In this document: piece after piece, positions 32,965 through 41,236 of the stretch
How positions within the stretch are numbered: the first letter of the stretch is position 1
Layout of the letters: every line of letters begins with the position of its first letter
DNA from: Desulfobacter sp.
Lineage (GTDB): Bacteria; Desulfobacterota; Desulfobacteria; Desulfobacterales; Desulfobacteraceae
DNA: 64,000 bases
Reading direction: 5' to 3'
Assembly: GCA_028768525.1 (NCBI GenBank)
Contig: CP054837.1
Span: 4,584,001 to 4,648,000 of the forward strand
Translations under genes and position numbers: made by a program
The notes under the pieces: generated by a model
The model's input: only the letters and a program-made list of their open reading frames with translations
Database searches by the model: none
Told to the model about the DNA's origin: nothing

Positions 32965-34014
32965 ATGTCCCTGAATAAAAAACTGACCATTTTTTTCGTT
33001 TCTGTTTTCATCCTGCTCAGCCTGCTGATGATCCTTTATTCTTTTATCCACCTCAAACAAATTGCTGAGGCGCATATACAAAAGGATTATGAGGAGCGGT
33101 TAAAGATTGTGGTGATCTTTATTAAAAACAAACATCAGAATCTTTTGAGAACCGGAATGGAAAATATCTACGAAGACCTGTATAAAAAAGACCTCATCAG
33201 GGAATTAAAAGCGTCCTACTATAAAAATATCAAACACACCTATCCCTTCATCCTTGACGCCGATTCCAATATCATCATGCATCCCACGATCCCCAGTGCC
33301 GGGCTAAACAGAAAACCCAGCAAAGACGAAGTGTTCATTTATAAGTATATCACGACACACGGCAGAGGGGCATTTGAGTATACCTGGCAGGGCATCCAGA
33401 AATGGTGTGTCTTTGAACAATTTAAACCCTGGAACTGGTATGTGGCCTTTTCTGTGGACAGCTATGTCCAATACGATGTTTTAAATCAGTTCATCCTGAA
33501 ATATTCATTATTCGTCATTTTTTCCTCGGGCATCATCACCCTGCTGGTATTCAGGTTGCTGAAACAAAATGTCCTTACCCCCCTGTCCCTGCTAAAAGAT
33601 AAGTGCAAAACAATCCTCAGGGATGAAGCGACACCGAATCTTTTATCCCTGTCACACCAGGACAATGAAATCGGAGAACTGGCCGGGTCGTTTATGGACA
33701 TGAAAAAAGAGTTGATCCGCAGCCGTAATAAGGAGATGGAGATTGCCCGGCAAAGGGAAAAGACCATTGACGACCTCCAAGAGGCACTTGCCCAGGTGAA
33801 ACAGCTCCAGGGCCTTTTGCCCATCTGTTCCAGGTGTAAAAAAATCCGGGATGATTCAGGCTATTGGCATCAGGTTGAGCAGTATGTTGAGAAAACTACC
33901 GGGGCCCGGTTCAGCCACGGCATGTGCCCGGAATGTTCCGATCACATGTACGGGGATGAGGAATGGTATATCAAAATGAAGGAAAGACAGGCCCAAAGCA
34001 AAAAAAAGGATTAG
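32965..34014 (+). CDS. Cache-HAMP membrane sensor with C-terminal CxxC domain
   Basis: A 349-aa protein. It has a transmembrane helix (about 9-28), a periplasmic single-Cache domain (YPFILDADSNIIMHPTIPSAG, FEYTWQG), a second helix (about 178-196), HAMP (LTPLSLLKDKCKTIL...DNEIGELAGSFMDMKKEL) and a coiled coil. The C-terminus is a compact Cys-containing module, LLPICSRCKKIRDDSGYWHQ ... FSHGMCPECSDHMYG, which also ends the protein at 34548-35765. There is no kinase, GGDEF or methyl-accepting region, so the output must be this module. A+T-rich compared with the surroundings. Confidence 0.8.
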   Translation: MSLNKKLTIFFVSVFILLSLLMILYSFIHLKQIAEAHIQKDYEERLKIVVIFIKNKHQNLLRTGMENIYEDLYKKDLIRELKASYYKNIKHTYPFILDADSNIIMHPTIPSAGLNRKPSKDEVFIYKYITTHGRGAFEYTWQGIQKWCVFEQFKPWNWYVAFSVDSYVQYDVLNQFILKYSLFVIFSSGIITLLVFRLLKQNVLTPLSLLKDKCKTILRDEATPNLLSLSHQDNEIGELAGSFMDMKKELIRSRNKEMEIARQREKTIDDLQEALAQVKQLQGLLPICSRCKKIRDDSGYWHQVEQYVEKTTGARFSHGMCPECSDHMYGDEEWYIKMKERQAQSKKKD

Positions 34015-34020
34015 GCCGTA

Positions 34021-34266
34021 TCAAACCTTTTCCGGCCGGCATTCCTTTTCCAGGGCACTGAGGATTTTATATTTATCCGGAAATTTAAGCCTGTCCTTTT
34101 TTTCGATTAATTTCCCGTCGACCCAAACTGTAAATTCTCCTATTTTACCGCTTGGGTCCAAATCGACTTCGATTCCGGATTCGGTTTTAATGAAGGCTGC
34201 CACACGGGCGGCAAATATTCGGTTGTGGACTCAGATTCTGCAGTATCGTATGCTGGCGTTCTTCAT
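34021..34266 (-). CDS. SelW/Rdx-family selenoprotein with in-frame UGA
   Basis: An 81-residue frame starts at ATG 34266 (GGAG ribosome-binding site) and reads MKNASIRYCRI, then TGA (34233-34231), then continues without interruption to 34021. The TGA falls exactly at the second position of the CxxC/CxxU redox motif (Cys9-R-I-Sec12) that defines SelW/Rdx proteins. The rest matches the family: AARVAAFIKTESGIEVDL, SGKIGEFTVWVDGKLI, RLKFPDKYKIL. Ordinary gene callers would start at the GTG at 34203 and lose the active site. A weak stem (CCACA/TGTGG, 34228-34200) follows the UGA where a bacterial SECIS should be; that element is unproven. Likely a thioredoxin-like thiol oxidoreductase. Confidence 0.85.
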
Positions 34267-34385
34267 GGGACTCCTTTTTTCGGGTTCAATTCAGAACATT
34301 AGGCACCCCAAGGGGAAAAAAGCAAGTAAATTAAGAAGATGCGCCAGGGTGACAGCGCTTCAGTTTCCTGATAAACGGCTTTTTT

Positions 34386-34547
34386 TCAGATGTCCGAAAT
34401 CTCGGTGTCTGTTAAGTCCCCGCCGGCACGGTATTCATCTGGGAGGGGCACGATCCCATCGTCACCCAATTGTCACTGGTTCACCTCAGGTCCAACCGGG
34501 GACACCCCGGTATCCGGGTGCTGGCCGATCTTATCCAGCAGCTCTGG
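34386..34547 (-). other. Coding-like stretch after the PocR gene, in the same frame past two TGAs
   Basis: Directly after the stop of the PocR-PAS gene the same frame continues with host-like codon use: PELLDKIGQHPDTGVSPV, then a second TGA (34475-34473), then DDGIVPLPDEYRAGGDL and a TGA at 34386. No start codon with a ribosome-binding site stands out. It may be a decayed C-terminal extension or a fragment of a lost gene. A 7-bp hairpin (ACCGGGG/CCCCGGT near 34498-34514) is also present. The rest of the interval to 34266 shows nothing else. Confidence 0.3.
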
Positions 34548-35765
34548 TCATGATGACGGCGGCGTCTTTTTTTTCATTTTTTTGTACCAGGCCTGGTCCC
34601 CGTATATCCTATCCGAGCATTCCGGACAGAGGCCGTGGCTGAATTGGGCTCTGGAATGCTTGTGAATATAGGATTCAATCTGATTCCAATACCCCTTGTC
34701 ATCTCTTATTTTTTTGCAGGAGGCGCAAATGGGCAGCAGACCGCTTAACTGCTCCACATCCTCCAGGGATTGCTGCAGTTTTCCAATGAGCGTCGCTTTT
34801 TCGTTTTCCGTTTTGAGCCGTTCCGAAATATCAAGCCCCACGCCGATGAGATAATCCTCGCCCTTCTGCCTGAATTTAAACCCGGTAAACAGGTAGGGGA
34901 TCACCCGGCCGGAAATGGTGTTAAATCCCGCTTCGATGGTGGCCTGCCCTGTTTTGAAAACCTGGGCAAGGGCCTTTTTTGCCCTGGGTTTGTCCGGGCC
35001 GGCAATCAGCTCCATGGAATCCATTTTCATGATATCCCTTTTGCTGTACCCGGTGACGGCCTCCAGGTTGCGGTTCCACCTGGTGAATTGGCCGGACCGG
35101 TCAAGGACATACATCACCCCCGGCAGGCTCCGGATAAGAGAGTCTGAAAAGATTTTTTCCGATTTGAGAGCCTTGGTCCGTTCTCTGACCTGATATTCCA
35201 GGTTACGGTTCATTTCCAGAAGGCGTTTCTTATCAATACCGGCCCGGGCGATGACATCGGTCAGATCCACCAGGTAGTTCATGGCTTTGGTCACCGCTTC
35301 ATGGGTGAGAATGGGCACATCGGCCAGGGCGGCCAGGTATGTTTCCCTGTCAAAGCCGAAGTCCTTTGCCTGGGCGACGAAAAAATCCATATCCGGTTTG
35401 TCAAAGAGGAATTGTCCGGCAAAGAGGTTGCCCATATGCTGGTTCTCTATGATGATGGGGGTGGCCACGTCGATGAGTCCGTTTTTGCATTGATAGATGG
35501 TGAATTTCTCCCCTTTTTGCAGGCGGCCCGCCAGGATGGTGTCGCTTTCCAGGCATCTTGCCGCCGTTGCCGGATTCACGCGGTGGTAGCGGGTGCAGAT
35601 GGTCTTCCAGCCGCTGGCGATCAATATCTCTCCCTGGTGGTTCAGGATCGCCGTGGGCAAGCCGGTGAGTTTGAAGAAACTGTCGCACAACCCCTGAAAT
35701 ACCGGGATGTCGATCAGTTCCGAAAGTGAAAATTCCATCTCCCCGGGGGAGGCGGGACAGTCCAT
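34548..35765 (-). CDS. PocR-PAS signalling protein with C-terminal CxxC domain
   Basis: A 405-aa cytosolic protein from ATG 35765 (GAGAGG upstream; the longer start at 35837 adds an unconserved tail). Residues about 12-180 are a PocR ligand-binding domain (FQGLCDSFFKLTGLPTAILN, KNGLIDVATPIIIENQHMGNLFAGQFLF). A coiled coil and a PAS domain follow (SLPGVMYVLDRSGQFTRWN...YLIGVGLDISERL). The last 60 residues, LLPICASCKKIRDDKGYWNQ ... FSHGLCPECSDRIYG, duplicate the end of the Cache-HAMP protein at 32965-34014. No kinase or cyclase domain is present. It possibly senses a small hydrocarbon-like ligand, as known for PocR domains. Confidence 0.82.
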   Translation of the reverse strand: MDCPASPGEMEFSLSELIDIPVFQGLCDSFFKLTGLPTAILNHQGEILIASGWKTICTRYHRVNPATAARCLESDTILAGRLQKGEKFTIYQCKNGLIDVATPIIIENQHMGNLFAGQFLFDKPDMDFFVAQAKDFGFDRETYLAALADVPILTHEAVTKAMNYLVDLTDVIARAGIDKKRLLEMNRNLEYQVRERTKALKSEKIFSDSLIRSLPGVMYVLDRSGQFTRWNRNLEAVTGYSKRDIMKMDSMELIAGPDKPRAKKALAQVFKTGQATIEAGFNTISGRVIPYLFTGFKFRQKGEDYLIGVGLDISERLKTENEKATLIGKLQQSLEDVEQLSGLLPICASCKKIRDDKGYWNQIESYIHKHSRAQFSHGLCPECSDRIYGDQAWYKKMKKKTPPSS

Positions 35766-35837
35766 GGTGCCCTCTCTCTTATGGTGGCTTTTTGCAAGCG
35801 GTAATCCCATGATATCCCAAAAAACAGCTAAAATCAA

Positions 35838-35876
35838 AAGCCTTTACACCATCCGGGCCTGTCCTGCCGAAGGCTT
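35838..35876 (-). terminator. Possible terminator behind the amino-acid permease gene
   Basis: AAGCCTT (35838-35844) and AAGGCTT (35870-35876) form a stem, and on the minus strand the sequence then reads TTGATTTTAG. The loop is long (25 nt) and the stem short, so this is weak. Confidence 0.3.
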
Positions 35877-35914
35877 AAGGTAAAGTCATTGGGACGGCCA
35901 GGACGGCGGTACCG

Positions 35915-36571
35915 TCAATGGTTCCGGATGGCCAGCCGGGATTCCAGTTTTCCCGATATAAAGGAGATGGAAAGGATGACGGCCAAATAGGCGAGGCCGA
36001 CCACGAGGTAGATTTCAAAGGCCCTGAAGGTCCGGGTGTAGACCAGCTGGCTGGCCCGGGTCAGCTCGGTGACGGCGATGACCGAAACCAGGGAGGAGTC
36101 TTTGATGGTGGCGGAAAATGCATTGACCAGGGGGGGCAGGGCCGTTCGCATGGCCTGGGGGACCACCACCAGAACCATGGTCTGGAACCAGGTCAGCCCC
36201 ATGGCGGCGGCCGCCTCGGCCTGCCCCCTGCCCACCCCGTAGAGGGCGCCCCTGACGATTTCGGAGATATAGGCTCCTGAGTTGAGCCCCAGGCCCAGAA
36301 CCCCTGCGGTGAAGCATCCCAGGGTGATGCCCAGGGAGGGCAGGCCGTAATAGATAAAATAAAGCTGGATGAGCAGGGGGGTGCCCCGGGCGATTTCCAC
36401 ATAGGGGGCCAGGAGCCGGTAGAGCAGTGTGGATTTATAGCGCAGCACCCCCACGGCAAAGCCCAGGACCAGGGCCAGGGCAAAGGCCGCGGCAGAGAAC
36501 CTGAGGGTCATGTTCAGGCCCTCTGCCAGCAGGGGGAGGGCGTTCAGGATGATCTCCGGCTGAAAGTCCAT
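35915..36571 (-). CDS. Polar amino-acid ABC transporter permease (HisM/GlnP family)
   Basis: The 218-aa protein has five hydrophobic segments, and the family signatures EIARGTPLLIQLYFIYYGLP and the EAA-type loop GQAEAAAAMGLTWFQTMVLVVVPQAMRTALPPLVNAF are intact. It imports a polar amino acid together with the binding protein encoded 47 bases upstream. The cognate ATPase is not encoded next to it, which is unusual for this family; it may be supplied in trans. Confidence 0.9.
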   Translation of the reverse strand: MDFQPEIILNALPLLAEGLNMTLRFSAAAFALALVLGFAVGVLRYKSTLLYRLLAPYVEIARGTPLLIQLYFIYYGLPSLGITLGCFTAGVLGLGLNSGAYISEIVRGALYGVGRGQAEAAAAMGLTWFQTMVLVVVPQAMRTALPPLVNAFSATIKDSSLVSVIAVTELTRASQLVYTRTFRAFEIYLVVGLAYLAVILSISFISGKLESRLAIRNH

Positions 36572-36618
36572 TCAGTCGCCCCGAGCTAATTCAGTTTTAA
36601 TCCCCATTGAGCCACGGT

Positions 36619-37377
36619 TTAATCCAGGGCCAGCCACTTGTTCAGGATGGCCTCATAGGTGCCGTTGGATTGGATGGCGGCCAGGGCCTGGTTGACCTTC
36701 TGGGTGAGCTGGTCCGCCCCGCTTTTCATGACCATGACGATTTCCGCCTCGTGGAGGGGTTTTCCCACAACTTTAAAGGCCGGGGTCTTCTTGATCTGGG
36801 TCACGGCATAGGCATAGCCCACGATCACGGCGTCGATCCTGCCGTGGGCCAGGTCTGTGAACGCCTCGGGGTTGTAATTGTACCGCTTGATTTCCTTGAA
36901 GTCGGCGGCCATTTTGTCGGCGATCTGCTCGCTGCCCGATCCCACCTGGACCCCGACGGTTTTGCCCTTGAGGTCCGCCCGGGTCTTGATGGCGGTATTC
37001 TTCTTGTTCACCACCATGACATCGGGGAGCCGGTAGTAGACATCGCTCATGTTCACCTGGTCGGCCCGGGCCTCGGATTTGGACATGCAGGTGATCAGGA
37101 TATCATAGTCCCCTTTTTTCAGCCCGCCCTGCCATTCGGCATCCACAAATGCCGGTGCCACGCCCATGGCCTGGGCCAGGGCACGGCCCATGTCCACGTC
37201 AAAGCCTTCCAGCTCATTGGTCTTTTCATTCCTGGATTCAAAGGGGGGATAGTGGGCGCAGAACCCGACGGTCAGCCGGTTGTTCTCCTTTACCTGCTGC
37301 CAGGATGCGTCGGCGGCCCATGAGGGGTGGGCCCCCAGGACAAGTACGAGTACAGCCAAGAGGATCAGTTTTTTCAT
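36619..37377 (-). CDS. Amino-acid ABC transporter substrate-binding protein, family 3
   Basis: The 252-aa protein has a Sec signal peptide (KKLILLAVLVLVLGAHPSWA^AD). The mature protein carries the family 3 motifs GFCAHYPPFESRNE...LEGFDVDMGRALAQAMG and LKGKTVGVQVGSGSEQ. It binds an amino acid in the periplasm and hands it to the adjacent permease. AAGGAG precedes the ATG. The specificity residues do not let me name the ligand. Confidence 0.9.
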   Translation of the reverse strand: MKKLILLAVLVLVLGAHPSWAADASWQQVKENNRLTVGFCAHYPPFESRNEKTNELEGFDVDMGRALAQAMGVAPAFVDAEWQGGLKKGDYDILITCMSKSEARADQVNMSDVYYRLPDVMVVNKKNTAIKTRADLKGKTVGVQVGSGSEQIADKMAADFKEIKRYNYNPEAFTDLAHGRIDAVIVGYAYAVTQIKKTPAFKVVGKPLHEAEIVMVMKSGADQLTQKVNQALAAIQSNGTYEAILNKWLALD

Positions 37378-37419
37378 CTTTAACTCCTTTTTATTCTTTT
37401 ATCAGTTTTGTACTAAAGA

Positions 37420-37926
37420 TTACTCTGAAATGCCCGTAAACGGGACATTGAGGTTTGCTTCCCGGAGCATCTGGTCGAGGATGAGGAAAAAGAGGCCTTT
37501 TTCTGGGATGAATTTAAGGCGGCCGGACTGGTCCGCCAGGGTGCCGGGGCCGCAGATTTCGCCCCCGGTGAAACCGATGCAGGTCTGGTTTGCCCCGCAG
37601 TTGGGGCTTTTGTCCATGCCCACCACCGCTTCGATTTTACAGCCGTTGTCCGCCAGGGATCGGATCTGGGCAAGGGGCGCGGCCAGAAGCTGCCTGCAAT
37701 GGTCCCTGAAAGCCGGGGTATCGTACTGGTCCCGGGTCATGCCCCAGCGATTCATGCCCAGAAAGGCATTTTCAGGGCAGGGCAATTGGAAGATCCCGGC
37801 CCCCCTTTCAAGGTAGGGGGCCAGGATATCGAGGTGGGTGCCCGGCCGCTGGGCCAGGGGATGGATTTTGGCGTTGGTGTTCAGGATGCAGTGGGCCGTA
37901 ATCACCAGCCTGTTTTTCCGGTTCAT
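37420..37926 (-). CDS. DUF523/TudS-like cysteine protein linked to the hydrogenase cluster
   Basis: The 168-aa protein keeps the DUF523 cysteine layout in divergent form: TAHCILNTNAK near residue 10, QLPCPENAFLG in the middle, and MDKSPNCGANQTC before the C-terminal third. By analogy these cysteines could bind a [4Fe-4S] cluster. It overlaps the hydrogenase maturation protease gene by 4 bases, so it is in the same operon, though a role in hydrogenase biogenesis is only suggested by position. It is distinct from the canonical family member at 4339. Confidence 0.65.
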   Translation of the reverse strand: MNRKNRLVITAHCILNTNAKIHPLAQRPGTHLDILAPYLERGAGIFQLPCPENAFLGMNRWGMTRDQYDTPAFRDHCRQLLAAPLAQIRSLADNGCKIEAVVGMDKSPNCGANQTCIGFTGGEICGPGTLADQSGRLKFIPEKGLFFLILDQMLREANLNVPFTGISE

Positions 37927-38468
37927 TCCGCGGTTTCCCCGGAGAGGGCGGTTTGGGATTTCAGGGTAAAGCTGCCGCCCAGGCTTTGGATCTCGTCAAG
38001 TACGGCATCAGTGAGCGCTCCCAGCCGGTCTTCGATTTCCGGGGTGAGACAATCGTCCAGGGTGGACAGGTCCTTGGGCTCAATGCCGATGACCGTGGTT
38101 TGGGGGACGTGGTCCAAAGCCTTGCACAGGGTCAGGGCTTCGATCATGTCAACCTGGTGGAGGGAGTTTTTGGCCAGGATCCGGTCCGGGATCTCATGGT
38201 GCTCCAGACGGTGAAGATCACCGGGACGGCCGTTGTTGAGCACCGTGTCCACCACCAGAAGGCGGCCGGCCTGGGCAATAACCCCAAGAAGGTTGATCCC
38301 CAGGACGCCCCCGTCCACCAGGATGACATTATCTGAAAATTCGTATTTTTCCTCCAGGCGCTGGATCACCCGGATGCCCACGCCGTCGTCTTTGTAGAGG
38401 ATATTGCCCACCCCCAGGACGGTAATATTATTCTTGCAATTGTCCGGGCGGGTATTGGTCTCAGTCAT
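37923..38468 (-). CDS. [NiFe] hydrogenase maturation protease (HyaD/HynC family)
   Basis: The 181-aa protein starts the core with ITVLGVGNILYKDDGVGIRVIQRLEEKYEF, whose Asp/Glu side chains bind nickel in the substrate, and continues VILVDGGVLGINLLG and the VIGIEPKDLST motif. It clips the C-terminal tail of the hydrogenase large subunit after nickel insertion; the large subunit upstream indeed ends DPCIACAVHV plus a tail. It is separated from the large subunit by a 151-base hairpin-rich spacer. Confidence 0.92.
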   Translation of the reverse strand: MTETNTRPDNCKNNITVLGVGNILYKDDGVGIRVIQRLEEKYEFSDNVILVDGGVLGINLLGVIAQAGRLLVVDTVLNNGRPGDLHRLEHHEIPDRILAKNSLHQVDMIEALTLCKALDHVPQTTVIGIEPKDLSTLDDCLTPEIEDRLGALTDAVLDEIQSLGGSFTLKSQTALSGETAE

Positions 38469-38525
38469 ATTGTCCTTTTATATGAAAAGCCCTGGCAAAC
38501 CAGGGGGTAACTTTCAATCTTTGTT

Positions 38526-38609
38526 ATGGGCCAGCCTGGGTGAAAGACCAGGCCGGCCCATGGCCGTTATATCAAAGCCAGGGCTCCGGCAGTCCCGCCG
38601 GAGCCCTGG
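38526..38609 (-). terminator. Two strong hairpins between hydrogenase large subunit and maturation protease
   Basis: The first after the large-subunit stop is a perfect 13-bp stem, CCAGGGCTCCGGC/GCCGGAGCCCTGG (38578-38609). The second (38526-38561) pairs ATGGGCC and GCCTGG with their inverses around a bulge. Neither is followed by a proper T-tract, so they may attenuate or protect the structural-gene mRNA rather than stop all transcription. Confidence 0.6.
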
Positions 38610-38619
38610 GGATTGCGGT

Positions 38620-40257
38620 TTAAATCACACTGACCTTGTAGGTCTCATTGGTGTGGGGATCAATGACATGGACGGCGCAGGCAATGCACGGGTCATAGGA
38701 GTGCACGGTGCGCAGCACTTCCAGGGGCCGCTTGGGATCGGCAATGGGAGTGCCGATAAGGGATCTTTCCACCGGCCCTTTCTGGTTTTTGCCGTCGGCC
38801 GGCCCCAGGTTCCAGGTGGAGGGCACCACATACTGGTAGTTTTTGATCTTGCCCCCTTCGATGTTGATCCAGTGGCCCAGGGCGCCCCGGGGCACGTCGT
38901 TGAGGCCGTATCCCTGTCCCTTGTCCGGCATGGTCCAGGACTGGTAGGTCTTTTTGTCACCTTTTGCGATGTTGGACTTCAATTCTTCCACCCAGCCGGG
39001 CATGGCCTGGCCCACCACGAGGGTTTCAATGCCCCGGGCGGCGGTACGGCCCAGTGTGGAGAACAGCGCTTCTTTGCCGACATTCAATGTCTTCAACACA
39101 TGATCCACCAGCTTGACCACATCTTTCTGGCCCTGGGTATAGGCCACCAGGACCCGGGCAAGGGGTCCGACCTCGGCGGGTTTGCCTTTGTACCTGGGGG
39201 CTTTCATCCAGGAATACTTGTCGTCGGTGTCATAGGTGACCTCGCCCTTGATGGGCCGGGTTTCCCCTTCAAATGGATGCTTGGCACTGCCGGGTTCATA
39301 CCATCCCCGGGTGACGTCTTCGGTGATCTGGTTTACGTCCACCGCCTTGGGGGTGAGGTCCCCTTCCAGGACGCCGGCGGGAAGCAGCAGGTCATCGTTG
39401 ACTCCGGCCCGGGGAAAGTCGCCGTAGCAGAGATACGTTTCATTATTGCCGCCGATGGCTCCCCAGTCCTTGTAGAAGGAGGCAACGGCCAGAAGGTCGG
39501 GAATATAGACCTGTTCCACAAAATCCTGGGTTTCCTTGAGGATGCCGGCAAATTCGTTGATCCGTTCCGGGGTGAGGTCGCCCCTGGACGTAACCCCGCC
39601 CACAACAAGGGACTGGGGATGGGGGTTTTTGCCGCCGAAAATGGCATGCATGCGGGCGGCCTTGGCCTGGAGCTTGATGGCTTCAAGATAATGGGCGGCG
39701 GCCATGAGGTTGGCCTCGCAGGAAAGCTTATAGGCGGGATGGCCCCAATAGGCGTTGTTGAACGGGCCCAGCTGTCCGGAGTTGACAAAGGTGGCCAGTT
39801 TTTCCTTTACGGTTTTAAAATATTCGGATGTGCCGGGCCGGCCGGACACATTTTCCGAGAGCTTGGCGGTTTTAACAGGGTCCGCAGACAGGGCCGATAC
39901 GATGTCCACCCAGTCCAGGGCGTGGAGATGGTAGAAATGGACAATATGGTCGTGCTGGTACTGGGCGCCGTGGAGCAGGTTACGGATAATTCTGGCATTT
40001 TGGGGAATAACGATATTGCAGGCATCTTCAACGGCCCTCACCGAGGAGAGGGCGTGGATATAGGTGCAGACCCCGCAGGACCGCTGGACGAAATGCTGAG
40101 CATCTCTGGGGTCCCGGCCCTTGAGCATGATTTCAATGCCCCGGAACATCTGCCCGGAACTCCAGGCGTCCTTGACTTTGCCGTTTTCAACTTCCACCTC
40201 AATTCTCAGGTGGCCTTCTATACGTGTAATGGGATCAATGAGGATTCTTTTGCCCAT
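38620..40257 (-). CDS. hynB: [NiFe] hydrogenase large subunit, group 1
   Basis: The 545-aa catalytic subunit holds the NiFe(CN)2CO site: N-terminal RSCGVCTYIHALSSVRAVEDA and C-terminal SYDPCIACAVHV supply the four cysteines. All are TGC/TGT, so this is not a [NiFeSe] enzyme. The tail after the last motif is the peptide removed by the maturation protease. With the Tat-exported small subunit encoded upstream it forms a periplasmic uptake hydrogenase, typical of sulfate reducers. AAAGGA precedes the ATG; 40 bases separate it from the small-subunit gene. hyn naming of subunits varies between species. Confidence 0.95.
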   Translation of the reverse strand: MGKRILIDPITRIEGHLRIEVEVENGKVKDAWSSGQMFRGIEIMLKGRDPRDAQHFVQRSCGVCTYIHALSSVRAVEDACNIVIPQNARIIRNLLHGAQYQHDHIVHFYHLHALDWVDIVSALSADPVKTAKLSENVSGRPGTSEYFKTVKEKLATFVNSGQLGPFNNAYWGHPAYKLSCEANLMAAAHYLEAIKLQAKAARMHAIFGGKNPHPQSLVVGGVTSRGDLTPERINEFAGILKETQDFVEQVYIPDLLAVASFYKDWGAIGGNNETYLCYGDFPRAGVNDDLLLPAGVLEGDLTPKAVDVNQITEDVTRGWYEPGSAKHPFEGETRPIKGEVTYDTDDKYSWMKAPRYKGKPAEVGPLARVLVAYTQGQKDVVKLVDHVLKTLNVGKEALFSTLGRTAARGIETLVVGQAMPGWVEELKSNIAKGDKKTYQSWTMPDKGQGYGLNDVPRGALGHWINIEGGKIKNYQYVVPSTWNLGPADGKNQKGPVERSLIGTPIADPKRPLEVLRTVHSYDPCIACAVHVIDPHTNETYKVSVI

Positions 40258-40297
40258 GATATTTTCCTTTCAAATTTAATACGGTTGGACCGAGTCG

Positions 40298-41236
40298 TTA
40301 CGATTCTTCGTAAAATGGGGTCATGCTGTCCCAGAATTCCGGTTCACTGCAGCCGATGCAGGGGTGACCGGCCTGGATGGGAAAGCTGGTGCCGTTATTA
40401 AACTTGACGGTGGGGCAGTTATTGTAGGTCTCAGGCCCCTTGCAGCCCATCTGGTAGAGGCAGTATCCCAACTCTTCTTCTTTTGAGCCGAATTCCTCCA
40501 CAAAGTTGCCCTCTTCATAATGATGGAGCCGGGGGCAGTTGTCGTGGACGGTCTCACCATAGGCGAACATGGGCCTGTCGTAATCGTCCAGTTCCATGGG
40601 TTCATTGTTCAGGTATTTAACAATGGTGCCCAGAAGGTTCATGGGGTTGGTGGGGCAGCCGGGCAGGTTGATGGTCTTTACGCCGATGGCGTCTTTGACC
40701 CCCTTGTAGCCGCCGGGATTGGGTTCTGCCGCGGGCAGGCCGCCGTATGCGGAGCAGGTGCCAAGCGCAATGACGGCGGCGCTGTGGGGAATAACCTCTT
40801 TTGCTATTTCAAGGAAGGTCCGTCCGCCCACCTTGCCGTAGGCGCCGTTGTATGCCGTTGCAATTGACCCTTCAACCACGCAGACGAATTTCCCATCGTA
40901 TTTTTTTACTGCGTTGTGAAGGTTTTCTTCGGCCTGGTGGCCCGAGGCCGCCATGATGGTTTCATGGTATTCAACGGAAATGGTTTCAAGGATGAGGGCC
41001 CCCACATCAGGGGTACGCAAAAAGGCTTCGGAGCACCCGGTGCATTCACCGAAGTGGAGCCAGACAACCGCCGGCCGCTGGGCCGCCGCCTTTTCTATTT
41101 TTTCAGCTACCTGCCCCACGCAGGAGTAGGAGAGGCCCATGGTTGCGGTCAGGGCTGTGCAATACTTTAAAAAGTCCCTCCGGCTCACCCCTTTTTTTTC
41201 CAGGGTCTCATAAAATTCTGTGGTTTTTTGTGTCAT
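40298..41236 (-). CDS. hynA: [NiFe] hydrogenase small subunit, Tat-exported
   Basis: A 312-aa protein from ATG 41236, which follows GGAGG; an in-frame start at 41341 adds an unconserved tail ahead of the signal. It has a twin-arginine signal (SRRDFLKYCTALTATMGL), the proximal cluster motif ECTGCSEAFLR, GTCSAYGG, LPGCPTNPMN, and the distal/medial cluster cysteines ending PCIGCSEPEFWD. It relays electrons from the NiFe site to periplasmic cytochromes. It is the first gene of the hydrogenase operon. Confidence 0.95.
   Translation of the reverse strand: MTQKTTEFYETLEKKGVSRRDFLKYCTALTATMGLSYSCVGQVAEKIEKAAAQRPAVVWLHFGECTGCSEAFLRTPDVGALILETISVEYHETIMAASGHQAEENLHNAVKKYDGKFVCVVEGSIATAYNGAYGKVGGRTFLEIAKEVIPHSAAVIALGTCSAYGGLPAAEPNPGGYKGVKDAIGVKTINLPGCPTNPMNLLGTIVKYLNNEPMELDDYDRPMFAYGETVHDNCPRLHHYEEGNFVEEFGSKEEELGYCLYQMGCKGPETYNNCPTVKFNNGTSFPIQAGHPCIGCSEPEFWDSMTPFYEES

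Noticed and set aside
38620..40257. [NiFeSe] hydrogenase
   Set aside because: The C-terminal DPCIACAVH cysteines are encoded by ordinary Cys codons, with no UGA.
38404..40401. 665-codon open frame on the plus strand
   Set aside because: It is antisense to the hydrogenase large-subunit gene; length results from G+C-rich codon bias of the true gene, with Gly/His/Val-rich nonsense composition.
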